From Gemmatimonadota bacterium (GTDB lineage Bacteria; Gemmatimonadota; Gemmatimonadetes; Longimicrobiales; Gaopeijiaceae): DNA of 64,000 bases. The stretch is from positions 18,237 to 82,236 of the forward strand of contig VGVR01000013.1 in assembly GCA_016873995.1 (NCBI GenBank). The letters run 5' to 3'. The notes under the pieces are model-generated. The model saw only the letters and a program-made list of their open reading frames with translations, did not search any database and had not been told where the DNA came from. Shown here piece by piece: positions 1 to 8,854 of this stretch (position 1 is the first letter of the stretch; every line of letters starts with the position of its first letter). A program made the translations under genes and the position numbers.

Positions 1-390
1 TGCAACATGTGTATCGATCGGGTCGAGGCGGGGCTCGAGCCGGCGTGCGCGAAGACGTGCCCGACCAACGCCATCGCGTGGGGCACCAAAGAAGACATGG
101 TCCGGCTCGCTGAGCAGAAGGTCGAGGGGCTGCGGGCACGCGGCCTCGCCAACGCGATGCTCTACGATCCACCCGGTGTCGGCGGCACACACATGATGTA
201 CGTCGTGCCGCACGGCGATCAGCTGGAGCAGTACGACCTGCCCGCCGACCCGACCGCGGGCGCGGGAGCGCTCGCACTCCTCGGCACCGTTCGGAAGCTC
301 GGAGCGTCCGCCCTCGGCCTCGGGATCCTCGCGGCTGGCTTGCACTACCTTGGCTTCGGGCCGCAGGCGCCGGAGGAGGACGGGAAGTGA
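1..390 (+). CDS. Formate dehydrogenase iron-sulfur (beta) subunit, C-terminal part
   Basis: The gene is cut by the left edge: the frame is already open at base 1 and stops with TGA at 388-390, leaving 129 residues. The first visible residues hold the end of a ferredoxin-like domain, with cysteines at 1, 4, 16 and 20 (CNMC, then CAKTC followed by PTNAI), the last cluster of a four-cluster electron-transfer subunit of the FdnH/FdhB type. Near the C-terminus (about residues 98-118) there is one hydrophobic helix, as in family members that anchor to a cytochrome b partner. The next gene is exactly such a cytochrome, 40 bases downstream. The subunit would pass electrons from the catalytic molybdenum subunit (outside the window) to the membrane. 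Related enzymes such as DMSO reductase or polysulfide reductase have similar beta subunits; the cytochrome favours formate dehydrogenase. Confidence 0.85.
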   Translation, partial: CNMCIDRVEAGLEPACAKTCPTNAIAWGTKEDMVRLAEQKVEGLRARGLANAMLYDPPGVGGTHMMYVVPHGDQLEQYDLPADPTAGAGALALLGTVRKLGASALGLGILAAGLHYLGFGPQAPEEDGK

Positions 391-430
391 CCGCGCCGCA
401 GCGCAGATGCAACGTCGCGGAGTCCCGCTC

Positions 431-1048
431 ATGAAGCACAGCGGCATCCAACGCTTCACGTTCGTCGAGCGCGTCGTCCACTGGGTCGTGGGCCTGTCGT
501 TCCTCTTCCTGCTGCTCACCGGACTCGCGTTCTCGCACCCGCGGCTCTACTGGCTCACCACGTTCGCCGGCGGGGGCCCGACCGCGCGTTGGTTGCACCC
601 TTGGGTGGGCGTCGCCTTCTCGATCTCGTTCGTGGCGATGTTCTTGATTTGGCTGCGCGACATGCGCGTCGACGCCGACGATCGCGCCTGGCTCCGCGCG
701 ATCCGCCACTACGCGGTGCACGACAAGGCCAAGGTCCCCCCGGCCGGCAAGTACAATGCGGGCCAGAAGATGTTCTTCTGGACGATGACGCTCCTCGGTG
801 TCGCGTATTTGGTGAGCGGCCTGCCCATCTGGATGCCCGCCGGCATCCTCGGCATCGGGCCGTTCTACGGCGGCGTCGTGAACGTCATGCGCCTGGTGCA
901 CTACCTCGCCACCATTGGCGGCGGGCTCTTCCTGATCGTGCACGTCTACCTCGGCACGGTGGCCTATCCGGGCACGATCGGCGCGATGCTGCACGGCCGC
1001 GTGACACGCGCGTGGGCGAAGATGCACCACGCGCGTTGGGAGGGGTGA
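431..1048 (+). CDS. Formate dehydrogenase cytochrome b (gamma) subunit
   Basis: This is a 205-residue membrane protein of the FdnI/FdoI cytochrome b556 family, which takes electrons from the Fe-S subunit and passes them to quinone. Four hydrophobic helices are visible (about residues 17-35, 53-75, 115-133 and 153-178). Candidate haem ligands are His17 (VVHWVVG), His56, His157 and His171; the motif GKYNAGQK at 107-114 is typical of the family. I chose the ATG at 431 because GGAG lies 8 bases upstream and the helix 1 region follows directly; earlier in-frame starts at 350 and 407 lack a ribosome site and add an Arg-rich stretch overlapping the upstream gene. It is the last gene of the formate dehydrogenase operon. 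The fdhE accessory gene lies separately at 15061. Confidence 0.9.
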   Translation: MKHSGIQRFTFVERVVHWVVGLSFLFLLLTGLAFSHPRLYWLTTFAGGGPTARWLHPWVGVAFSISFVAMFLIWLRDMRVDADDRAWLRAIRHYAVHDKAKVPPAGKYNAGQKMFFWTMTLLGVAYLVSGLPIWMPAGILGIGPFYGGVVNVMRLVHYLATIGGGLFLIVHVYLGTVAYPGTIGAMLHGRVTRAWAKMHHARWEG

Positions 1049-1051
1049 GGA

Positions 1052-1074
1052 GGGCTCGAGGTAGCGCCGAGCCC
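1052..1074 (+). terminator. Possible terminator hairpin after the fdh operon
   Basis: A perfect 7-base inverted repeat (GGGCTCG at 1052-1058 and CGAGCCC at 1068-1074, loop of 9) begins four bases after the stop of the cytochrome gene. There is no T-run after it, so calling it a terminator rests on position only; it could equally be a transcript-end stabiliser. Confidence 0.3.
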
Positions 1075-1295
1075 GAGGGGCCGGCCGCCTGTGCCATTGC
1101 TTGGAATGGGTCCCTCTGGACGCTGAATCGGGAAGACTTCAGCGACGTGCCGGACCTGCGGCTGTAGTGAGGCCCTCCCTGAACGCTGGCAGCTCAGCGT
1201 CACTGCCGAGCAGTCGGAGGGCGCCCGTCCGACTTCGACTAGCGCTGACGAACCCCGCAGTCCATGCTGAACTCCGACCCAACCGGAGGAGCCCC

Positions 1296-1811
1296 GTGAA
1301 GACCCGAGCACTGCTCTTGGCGCTGACCCTCGGATCGGCGAACGCCGCCGGGGCCCAAGCCCCGCCACCCGCCGTCGACGTGACAGCCGCCGCGATCGAT
1401 GCGTTCATCGACGCCCTGCCCAAAGACCGCATCAGCGACCTTCCCATTCGCATCGCGGACGTGGGTGGCTACAAGGTGGGCGTCTACGGCGTCTTCCGCC
1501 CTCGCACGCAGCCGGGTGGCTCGATTCGCCACCAGACGAGCGTCACCGAGATCTACTACATGCTGGAAGGCGCGGGCACGTTGGTCACGGACGGCACCAT
1601 CACCGGAGAGCGGAGCACGGGAAACAGCCCGAACACCGGGCGGCCGAACTTCGGCGGCAACGGCATCGCGGGCGGGGTGACCAGGCGCATGGTCCCCGGC
1701 GACGTCGTCATCATCCCGGGCAACGTTCCGCACTGGTGGAGCGCCCTGGAGAGCGACATCCGCTACCTGATTTTCAGGCCCGACCCGGAGGGGTTGCAGC
1801 CAGTGCGTTGA
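1296..1811 (+). CDS. Secreted cupin-domain protein
   Basis: This is a 171-residue protein with a signal peptide (MKTRALLLALTLGSANAAGA, cleavage probably after the AGA/AQA region) and a single cupin beta-barrel. The cupin is recognisable from the first metal-binding motif region (SIRHQTSVTEIYYMLEGAGTL, about residues 72-92) and the second (PGDVVIIPGNVPHWW, about 135-149), with histidines and glutamate in metal-ligand positions. Start: GTG at 1296 with GGAGGA five bases upstream; the open frame extends further upstream but that part is not protein-like. It stands alone between the fdh operon and the kinase. Cupins have many functions, so the substrate is unknown; an export signal suggests a periplasmic role. 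Confidence 0.75.
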   Translation: MKTRALLLALTLGSANAAGAQAPPPAVDVTAAAIDAFIDALPKDRISDLPIRIADVGGYKVGVYGVFRPRTQPGGSIRHQTSVTEIYYMLEGAGTLVTDGTITGERSTGNSPNTGRPNFGGNGIAGGVTRRMVPGDVVIIPGNVPHWWSALESDIRYLIFRPDPEGLQPVR

Positions 1812-1850
1812 GCACTTGCCGACGAATTCCCCCGTGCCCATCATGCCGGG

Positions 1851-3835
1851 ATGAGCGAGTCAGCCGCGCTCGACTTCCTCGCGCTCCAAGAGGCGCTCGC
1901 GGGTCGGTACTCGCTCGAGCGAGAGCTCGGGCGGGGCGGCATGGGCCTCGTCTACCTGGCGCACGAGGTACGCCTCGACCGCCCGGTGGCGCTCAAGGTG
2001 CTGCCGCCGGAGTTCGCCGCGCAGCCCGGCTACCGCGAGCGCTTCCTGCGGGAGGCCAAGACTGCGGCCAAGCTCTCGCACCCACACATCGTGCCCATCT
2101 ATGCGGTGGATGAGGCGGGCTCGTTCGTGTACTTCGCCATGGCGTATGTCGAGGGGCAGACCCTCGGCCAGCGCGTGCGTGATAGAGGTCCCGTGCCGCC
2201 GCGCGAGGCCGCGCGCATCTTACGCGAGGTCGCCTGGGCGCTCGGCTATGCACACGCCCAGGGCGTCGTGCACCGAGACGTCAAGCCCGACAACATCCTG
2301 CTCGAGGCGGGCACGGGGCGGGCTCTGGTGACCGACTTCGGCATCGCGCAGGTGACGGGCACCTCGGGCCTGACCGCGTCCCGGGAGATCCTCGGCACGG
2401 CGGAGTTCATGAGCCCCGAACAGGCGAGCGGGGACGCCATCGACGCGCGGAGCGACATCTACTCTCTAGGGGTGGTCGGCCACTACATGCTCGCAGGCCG
2501 GCTTCCCTTCGAAGGCGCCACGGTCGCGGCCACGCTCGCCAAGCACATCACTCAAGTGGCACCGGCGCTCGCGTCCGTGGCACCGGAGGCGCCGAAGCGC
2601 ATCACCGACGCCATCGACCGTTGCCTCGCCAAGGATCCTCAGGAACGATTCGCGGCAGCCGAAGATCTCGCCGAAGCCGTGGGGCAGGCGCTCGAGGAGC
2701 GGCGCGACGTGCCGACGGCGATTCGCCGCTTCATCGCGAAGAACATCGAATCGACGAGCTCGATCGTGGCGCTCTGGCTCATGGCGTGCTTCCTCGCCAT
2801 ATCGTTGATCCCCTTGTTCCTCGCCGGTGCGCCGCCCTTCGTCGGAACGATCAACCAGGTCCTCCTCTTCGCGTTCACGCTCACGCCGGTTTGGATGCTC
2901 GCGCAGGCAGCTCGGCGCCTCATGGGGGCGGGGTACGATCACCAAGACCTAATGCGCGCGCTAAGGAGTGACGTCGAGCAGCGCCGTGAGGAGCTCGCCT
3001 CGGAGTATGGTGCGGACCCGACGCGGTTAGACCGCTGGGCCAACCGCATGGTCGCCGGGGGAATCGGGGTTCTGCTCGCCGCTTTCGTCCGTGCGTTCCT
3101 GCCAGGCGTGCCTCTTTCCATCATCGATACGCTGCTCGCGGTCTCGATCGTGCCCGCCATCTTCGCCACGGTCGGCTTCGGGCTCGTCGCGGCGGTGAGG
3201 TACGAGCTCAGGCTCCACGTGCCGGAGGAGCGCTGGCTCCAGTTCTGGGCAGCCGTGCGGGGCGTTGGCTGTTCAAGCTCGCGGGGCTCGGCCACAAGCA
3301 CGTCCCCACGAGCGGGGAGTATCGACCCACGGAGATGGCCATCGGACTGGCCGCGGACCGCCTGTTCGCGGATCTCCCCGAAGAGGTCCGCGCCTCGTTC
3401 GGCGAGCTGCCGGAGGTGGTACGCGCGCTCGAGGCGCACGCCGACGAGGTTCGCGTTTGGATAAAAGAGCTCGACGAGAGCCTACGTGAGGTCGAGGGGG
3501 CCGAACGTTCGATGTCGGGACCGGGCAACGCGTACGCGGACGTCGCGGCGAGGCGCGAGGCCCTGATTGACGACTTGCACCGCGCACGCGAAGCCGCGGA
3601 CCGCCGGCGCACGGAGGTCGTGGCGGCGCTTGAAGCGATTCGGCTTCAGCTCCTGCGTCTCCACGCCGGCGTGGGGAGCGTCGAGGGCATGACTGCTGAC
3701 CTCGGCTCGGCGAAGGAGTTGACCGCGCAGCTCGTCGAGGCGAGTCGCACCGTCGACGAGGCGCTCGCGGTCGGGCGCCCCAGAAGGAGTGGCCATACGC
3801 CTCCGGCGGGAGCCGCGGCAGTGACAGCGTCGTAG
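1851..3835 (+). pseudogene. Serine/threonine protein kinase with C-terminal membrane domain, frameshifted
   Basis: An N-terminal PknB-type kinase domain spans about residues 20-280: Gly-rich loop GRGGMG, Lys49 in VALKV, catalytic HRDVKPDN at 141-148 and DFG at 162-164. It is followed by hydrophobic segments (about 303-350 and 400-450) and a cytosolic-looking coiled-coil tail. The first frame runs from ATG 1851 to about 3248 and then becomes nonsense; the family-like continuation (SRAGRWLFKLAGLGHK and onward) is in the +2 frame up to TAG at 3833-3835. The switch lies in TTCTGGGCAGCC at 3243-3254, where one extra G would restore a single protein of about 660 residues. The break may be a sequencing error in a G-run or a true lesion; the kinase domain itself is intact. 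The architecture is common in Gemmatimonadota, but the target is unknown. Confidence 0.8.
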
Positions 3836-3866
3836 GGCGCGGGGAGTCTAGGGGCGGGTCTTCTCG

Positions 3867-4232
3867 CTATTCTCCACCGACTGCTGCAAGCGCGCTCCAG
3901 GTCCACATCGCCGCGATCGCATCCACGACGCCGAACAGGATCAGCGGCCACTCCACCCAGCCCTCGAGGATGAACGCGAGGAAGAAGACCGGGACGGTGA
4001 GGCGGGCCAAGACGGTCGCCCACATCATGGCCGGCGGGGCCTCCACACGGGCGGCGACGTAGTAGTAGAGCGCCAGGAAGGCCGTGAGCATGCCCACGAC
4101 GCGAATCCACACCTCGGTGGTCGTCGCCATCCCCATGGTGCTGAGGAGGACGTTGGGAGCGAACAGGAGCGTCAGGGACACGACGCCGAGGTACAGTGCG
4201 AACACGTAGAGCGTGCGGGCAGATCGGCTCAC
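3867..4232 (-). CDS. Small four-helix membrane protein of unknown function
   Basis: This 121-residue protein is almost entirely hydrophobic, with four predicted transmembrane helices (about residues 8-28, 44-62, 68-90 and 96-116) and a short basic N-terminus (MSRSARTLYVF). The layout, with an Arg-rich loop between helices 1-2 and 2-3, resembles small uncharacterised bacterial membrane proteins; I cannot name the family with confidence. It converges on the end of the kinase gene and is divergent from the DUF1080 gene at 4378, so it is probably transcribed alone. Confidence 0.7.
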   Translation of the reverse strand: MSRSARTLYVFALYLGVVSLTLLFAPNVLLSTMGMATTTEVWIRVVGMLTAFLALYYYVAARVEAPPAMMWATVLARLTVPVFFLAFILEGWVEWPLILFGVVDAIAAMWTWSALAAVGGE

Positions 4233-4377
4233 AGGGCGGCTCCGCTGGGGGACCCGGGCGAGAAGGTGCCGCGCTGGCCCCCCTAACGAAAGGCTTACCT
4301 AGGCGCGCTGGCGGCGTAAGCCGGCGTCCCGCACTTTGCCAGCCCACCTCGAACGAGCTCCACCACGGGAGGGTTTC

Positions 4378-4959
4378 GTGATTCGCGCATTGGTACGTCT
4401 CACTTGTCTCGCGCTCGGCACCGTCGTGCTCCCAGCCCCAGGTGCGGCACAGGCCGGCGGCTGGACCACCCTCTTCGACGGCACGAGCCTGAACGGGTGG
4501 CAGATCGTCGGAAACGCGAACTGGCAGATCGGCGACGGTGCCGTCACCGCCACGAGCGGGAGCGGGTTTCTCGTCACGCCGCGCCCCTATACCAACTTCG
4601 AGCTCAGTCTCGAGGTCTGGGTGGACGAGCCTGCGAACAGCGGCGTCTTCTTGCGCTGCGCGAACCCCTCCGTCATCGGGGACCGCAACTGCTACGAGGC
4701 GAACATCTACGACACGCGCCCGGACCAGACGTACCGCACCGGAGGCATCGTCCACTACGCCTCGCCAAGCGTGCAGATGAACGCGGGCGGCCGCTGGAAT
4801 ACGCTCCTGATCCGCGCCGAAGGCACGCGCCTGGTCGTGACGATGAACGGAACGCAGCTGGTCGACGCCACGAACAACCTGTTCGCGAGTGGCCCGATCG
4901 CGCTCCAGTACGGCGCGGGAACGGTGCGCTTCAGGAACGTCCGGATCCGAGATCTCTGA
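4378..4959 (+). CDS. Secreted DUF1080 (3-keto-disaccharide hydrolase-like) domain protein
   Basis: This 193-residue exported protein has a signal peptide (about residues 1-24, ending AQAGG) and one DUF1080 domain, a concanavalin-like beta-sandwich. Diagnostic stretches are WTTLFDGTSLNGWQ at the start of the domain, a central FELSLEVWVDEPANSGVFLR and RFRNVRIRDL at the C-terminus. DUF1080 proteins include 3-keto-glycoside hydrolases and many carbohydrate-binding relatives, so hydrolysis of a sugar derivative is plausible but unproven. Start: GTG at 4378 with GGGAGGG just upstream; an ATG at 4336 is in frame but adds non-signal residues. It is a single-gene unit before the M28 peptidase. Confidence 0.8.
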   Translation: MIRALVRLTCLALGTVVLPAPGAAQAGGWTTLFDGTSLNGWQIVGNANWQIGDGAVTATSGSGFLVTPRPYTNFELSLEVWVDEPANSGVFLRCANPSVIGDRNCYEANIYDTRPDQTYRTGGIVHYASPSVQMNAGGRWNTLLIRAEGTRLVVTMNGTQLVDATNNLFASGPIALQYGAGTVRFRNVRIRDL

Positions 4960-5090
4960 GTCGGGGTTCAGTCATCGCCGCTGCTTCGTAGCGGCGCCGC
5001 CCCTGCCTGCCCCCGCCTAGGCGCCGGTGCCCGGGCGTGCCCGGATCGTACCTGACGTCTCGCTGAGTGCTCTACTACGGAGGACGCCCG

Positions 5091-6671
5091 ATGTGGAAAC
5101 CCGTGTCCGTTGCCGTTCTCACCGCCCCGCTCGTCCTCGCCGCCCCGGCCGGCGCGCAGACGTTTCCGACGGACGATGCCGTGATCAGGCGAATCTGGGA
5201 GGAGGGGATGACGCAACGGTCCCAGGTCCTCGACCTGTCACAGGCGCTGATGGACTCGATCGGTCCCCGCCTCCAAGGCGCACCCTCGTACGACGCGGCC
5301 GCCGACTGGATCGCCTCCCGCTACGCCGCGTGGGGGATCGAGTCGGAGCGGCACGTCTACGGCACGTGGTTGGGATGGGATCGTGGGCACACGCACATCG
5401 ACTTGATCTCGCCCCGCAAGCGCACGCTCTCGGGTATGATGCTGGCCTGGAGCCGCGGCACCGACGGCCCGGTCGAAGCGGACGTGATCATGCTTCCGCG
5501 CTTCGCGAGCCGTGCCGAGTTAGATGCCTGGCTGCCGCAGGTCCGGGGACGGATGGTGGCGATTACGCTGCCTGAGCCGACGTGCCGAGAGGATCGCTCG
5601 TGGCAGGACCATGCGCGACCTGCTTCGCTGGCCCGACTCCAAGAGGAGCGCGCCCGCGCTCGCTCCGAGTGGACCGCCTCGCTGCGTGCGATCGGCCAGG
5701 ACTTCATCGCCCGCATCGAAGACGCGGGCGCCGTCGCGGTGTTCGAGGGGCTGTGGTCGGGGGGTTGGGGCGTCGACAAGATCTTCGATGCATCGACGAC
5801 GCGGATTCCCGGCATTCATCTCTCGTGCGAGGACTACGGCCTCGTCGCTCGCCTGGCGGAGCGGGGTCAGTCGCCGCGCATCCGCCTCGACGCCCGCGCC
5901 GACTTCCTCGGCGACGTGCCAGCGTACAACGTCATCGGGCGCATCCCGGGCACCGAGCGCCCGAACGAATACGTGCTCCTCTCGGCGCACCTCGACTCAT
6001 GGGATGGTGCCTCCGGCGCGACGGACAACGGCACCGGAACGGTGATGATGATGGAGGCGATGAGGCTCCTGCGCGCCGCGGTCCCCAACCCACGACGCAC
6101 GATCCTCGTCGGTCACTGGGGCGGCGAGGAGCAAGGCTTGATCGGCTCGGCCGCGTACGCCGCGGACCACCCGGACGTGATGCGCGGACTCAATGCCGCG
6201 TTCAACCAGGACAACGGGACGTGGCGAGTCGACTTCATTCGCATGATGGGCTTCACCGCCGCGGGAGGGCACTTCGCGCGCTGGTTCTCGGCGATGCCCA
6301 ACGAGCTCACCGACCCCATCGAGCTCGACGTGCCGGGGCTCCCCGAGTCGAGCGGGAGCGATCACATGTCGTTCCTCTGCGTTCCGGCCCCGGCCTTCAG
6401 GCTGCAGTCCAACTATCCGGACTACCGCACGTACACCTGGCACACGAACCTCGACACCTTCGACAAGGTCGTGCTCGACGATCTACGCCACAACGCCACG
6501 CTCGCCGCCATGCTCGCGTACCTGGCATCCGAGGATCCCGAGCTCATGTCCCGTGAAACGCGCGAGCTTCCCGCGGGCCCCTCGCCTCAGGCAGCTCCCA
6601 CCAGGCGGACGATGGCGGCCAGCGCCACCGGGGCTTGGCCGGCCTGCCGGGCTCCGCGCAGAAGCATGTAA
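5091..6671 (+). CDS. Secreted M28-family zinc metallopeptidase
   Basis: This 526-residue exported protein has a signal peptide (MWKPVSVAVLTAPLVLAAPA) and an M28 (aminopeptidase Y/S-like) peptidase domain in its second half. Metal-binding landmarks appear in the expected order: HLDSWDGASGATDNGTG (first His and bridging Asp), WGGEEQGLIGS (catalytic Glu pair), an FNQDNG segment (Asp) and TWHTNLDTFDK (last His). The N-terminal half with GPRLQGAPSYDAAADWI and a PA-like insert is typical of large secreted members. Start: ATG 5091, with GGAGG at 5079-5083. It probably releases amino acids from peptides in the periplasm or outside the cell. The C-terminal tail (CRAPRRSM) is consistent with relatives I recall, so I see no truncation. 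Confidence 0.9.
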   Translation: MWKPVSVAVLTAPLVLAAPAGAQTFPTDDAVIRRIWEEGMTQRSQVLDLSQALMDSIGPRLQGAPSYDAAADWIASRYAAWGIESERHVYGTWLGWDRGHTHIDLISPRKRTLSGMMLAWSRGTDGPVEADVIMLPRFASRAELDAWLPQVRGRMVAITLPEPTCREDRSWQDHARPASLARLQEERARARSEWTASLRAIGQDFIARIEDAGAVAVFEGLWSGGWGVDKIFDASTTRIPGIHLSCEDYGLVARLAERGQSPRIRLDARADFLGDVPAYNVIGRIPGTERPNEYVLLSAHLDSWDGASGATDNGTGTVMMMEAMRLLRAAVPNPRRTILVGHWGGEEQGLIGSAAYAADHPDVMRGLNAAFNQDNGTWRVDFIRMMGFTAAGGHFARWFSAMPNELTDPIELDVPGLPESSGSDHMSFLCVPAPAFRLQSNYPDYRTYTWHTNLDTFDKVVLDDLRHNATLAAMLAYLASEDPELMSRETRELPAGPSPQAAPTRRTMAASATGAWPACRAPRRSM

Positions 6672-6710
6672 TAGCACTCGCGCGGCGCCTGCCCGCGAAA
6701 CCCTTCGGGC

Positions 6711-7646
6711 TCAGTGAGCGTGCTCGACGTGCGCCTCGCCGAGCATCTCGCCGTAGAAGGCCTCGAGTCGATCGCGCAGCGCCGGGAAGGGGATTGCAGC
6801 CAGGTTCTGGGCACGGATCTGCTCCCATTCGGCGATCGCCGCGTCCGCCGCCTCGTTCCACGCCGCTTCGTCCTCCGCGCTGTCGGCGACGACGAGACGC
6901 GGAATGAGCGCGCGGATCCGGTCGCGCTCCGGTTCGGTCCTCGCCCGCACGGCGTCGGCGAACCGGCGGAGAAGCCCGGTGTCGTCCTGCCCGAGCTCGA
7001 CGGTCTCGGCGAGCGCGAGCGCGAGCGCCCTGATGCGTCGCGAGTCTTCGCCGTCCGCGAGGCGTGAGGCGTCGGGAGCCGTGAGCCCCACCGCCCAATA
7101 GGGGAGGAAGGGGTTGTGTCCCGCGAACGGACCGTCGGGTGAAGCGACGAACCAGACGTGGAGCATAGTGAGCTCCTGGCCGGGCGGAGAGATCTCGGGG
7201 TGCGTGTGCCACGCGTCCAGGTCCCCTGCGAAGAGGTCTGGCCTCGATTCGCCGGGACGTGCCTGATACGCGAACGCCACACCGACGAGCCGTTGCTCCC
7301 CGTTCACCGGGGAGAACATGAGGTGCTCGGGGCGCTCGAGATCGCGCTCCGCCCGACTCCGCATTCGCTCCACGCTGACCCAGTGAGTGCCCATCGTCGG
7401 AATCAGGCCGAGCACCGGCCGGAAGCCTCCGGCACGGGCCGCATCGGGTGACGCGAACTGCTCGACCGCGTGCCGCACGGTCTCGATCTGCTCGTGAGCC
7501 GGCGAGAGCTCAGAGGTCGCGTGTAGCGCCGCGTGATCGGCGGGGTGCACGTGGTCCGCGTCGTCGACGTGGTCGTGCGCCTGAGCCGCGAGCGCGCCAG
7601 GAAGTAGCGCGGCTACTGCAGCCAGATGGAATGAGCTCCGCTTCAT
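6711..7646 (-). CDS. Secreted His-rich protein of unknown function
   Basis: This 311-residue exported protein has a signal peptide (MKRSSFHLAAVAALLPGALAAQA) followed by a His/Asp-rich segment (HDHVDDADHVHPADHAALH) that could bind a transition metal. The middle contains HWVSVERM, HLMFSP and DAWHTHPEI, and the protein ends HVEHAH. I do not recognise a family. The central region reads as a folded soluble domain with conserved-looking histidines. It converges with the peptidase gene and lies upstream of, and in line with, the metallo-beta-lactamase-fold gene further right. A role in metal binding is only inferred from composition. Confidence 0.6.
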   Translation of the reverse strand: MKRSSFHLAAVAALLPGALAAQAHDHVDDADHVHPADHAALHATSELSPAHEQIETVRHAVEQFASPDAARAGGFRPVLGLIPTMGTHWVSVERMRSRAERDLERPEHLMFSPVNGEQRLVGVAFAYQARPGESRPDLFAGDLDAWHTHPEISPPGQELTMLHVWFVASPDGPFAGHNPFLPYWAVGLTAPDASRLADGEDSRRIRALALALAETVELGQDDTGLLRRFADAVRARTEPERDRIRALIPRLVVADSAEDEAAWNEAADAAIAEWEQIRAQNLAAIPFPALRDRLEAFYGEMLGEAHVEHAH

Positions 7647-7753
7647 GATGTCCCCGACAGCTTCTATCGAGCCTGCGACCGTCCGGTTCCCGCAGACGCT
7701 CCCGGGTGGGGAGAGCCGGCGAGGTCCCGAGCGCTTTCGCGCCCTACCCTGCC

Positions 7754-8668
7754 CTACCGCCGTCTAGCCTGGAGCTCGTCGTAGGCCACGCCGACCACCA
7801 GCGGCAGGCGCGGCGCCTGGCCGCCGAAGTGCTCGAAGCCCGCGAGCGTCGTGAGCGAGATCGCCTGCTCGCGTGAGCGGCCCTCGCGGATGGCAGTGGC
7901 GGCGACCTCGATCACGGCGAGGAAGTAGTCGCGCTGGAAGGCGAGATCCGTGCGGGTCCCGGTCGGCGGATACCCGGCCTCGTTGTGCCCGAAGATGTAG
8001 AGCGCGTCCGTAGGATACTCCTGCATGATCGTCTCGAGGACGCTCACCCAGCCATGCACGCTGCCGCCCGCGGGCGCGTCGAGGTTCGGCCAGCCGCGGT
8101 TGTTCAACAGATCGCCGAGGTGCACGATGTTGGCGCGCTCGAAGAAGATTGCCGCGTCCCCACCGGTGTGCGCAGGACCGTAGTGGCGGAGGCGAATCGT
8201 CTCGTCGCCGATCGAAACGCTCCAGGACGTGGAGAACGGCGTGTCCGGCAAGCCGCTCATGTCGCCCGGTCCTCCCTGACGCTGCGCCGCGGCGTTGCGG
8301 AGGTTGGCAATCGCGCGCTCGTGGGCGACGATCTTGCCGACCGATGGACGCATGACCGCGTTCCCGCCCGTATGGTCGGGATGTTGGTGCGTATTGATGA
8401 GCACGTCGATCGGCAGGCGTGTCCGCTCCCGGATTCCCGTGACGATCATCGGCGCCGTGTCCGCGAACTGGCTGTCGATGACCGCGACCCCATCGTTGTT
8501 GATGAGCCACCCGACCGTCCCTCCCCGCTCGGTGAAGATCCCCACGTTCCTCCGCAGCGGCGTGAAGACGTTGCGACGGGCACCGAAGACGGCCTCGGGC
8601 CGAACGAGCGACGCCGCGCCGATGCCCAGCGTGGATGCCTTGAGAAAGCTGCGGCGGCTGTACGTCAT
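7754..8668 (-). CDS. Tat-exported metallo-beta-lactamase-fold hydrolase
   Basis: This 304-residue protein starts with a twin-arginine signal (SRRSFLKAS, residues 4-12), then has an MBL-fold domain. The zinc motif HQHPDH is at 94-99, with further ligands in HYGPAHTGGD and HLGDLLNNRGWPN and a final His in IFGHNEAG. This pattern fits MBL hydrolases of the quinoprotein relay/SoxH type. Tat export implies folding with its metals before transport to the periplasm. The ATG at 8668 is chosen because the Tat motif begins three residues later; an earlier ATG at 8716 would add a Pro-rich non-signal extension. The substrate is unknown. Confidence 0.85.
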   Translation of the reverse strand: MTYSRRSFLKASTLGIGAASLVRPEAVFGARRNVFTPLRRNVGIFTERGGTVGWLINNDGVAVIDSQFADTAPMIVTGIRERTRLPIDVLINTHQHPDHTGGNAVMRPSVGKIVAHERAIANLRNAAAQRQGGPGDMSGLPDTPFSTSWSVSIGDETIRLRHYGPAHTGGDAAIFFERANIVHLGDLLNNRGWPNLDAPAGGSVHGWVSVLETIMQEYPTDALYIFGHNEAGYPPTGTRTDLAFQRDYFLAVIEVAATAIREGRSREQAISLTTLAGFEHFGGQAPRLPLVVGVAYDELQARRR

Positions 8669-8854
8669 AGGAGGCCTCGGATCGGGTTGTGATGCGGAGC
8701 TGCCCTGGTGGGGCAACGCCGAGCATTATGGGAGCCGGGGCGTCGGACCGAAAGCCAACCAGAGCGCTTCACGCTGTTGCCGCCACGGATTCGAGTCGTC
8801 GACCGACGCGGTGGCGCGAGGCCCTGCCGGGCCGCGAGGCCGTGGACGCGGGTA

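Noticed and set aside
350..430. Longer N-terminus of the cytochrome b gene starting at 350 or 407
   Set aside because: No ribosome site and an Arg-rich non-conserved extension overlapping the Fe-S subunit; ATG 431 has a good site.
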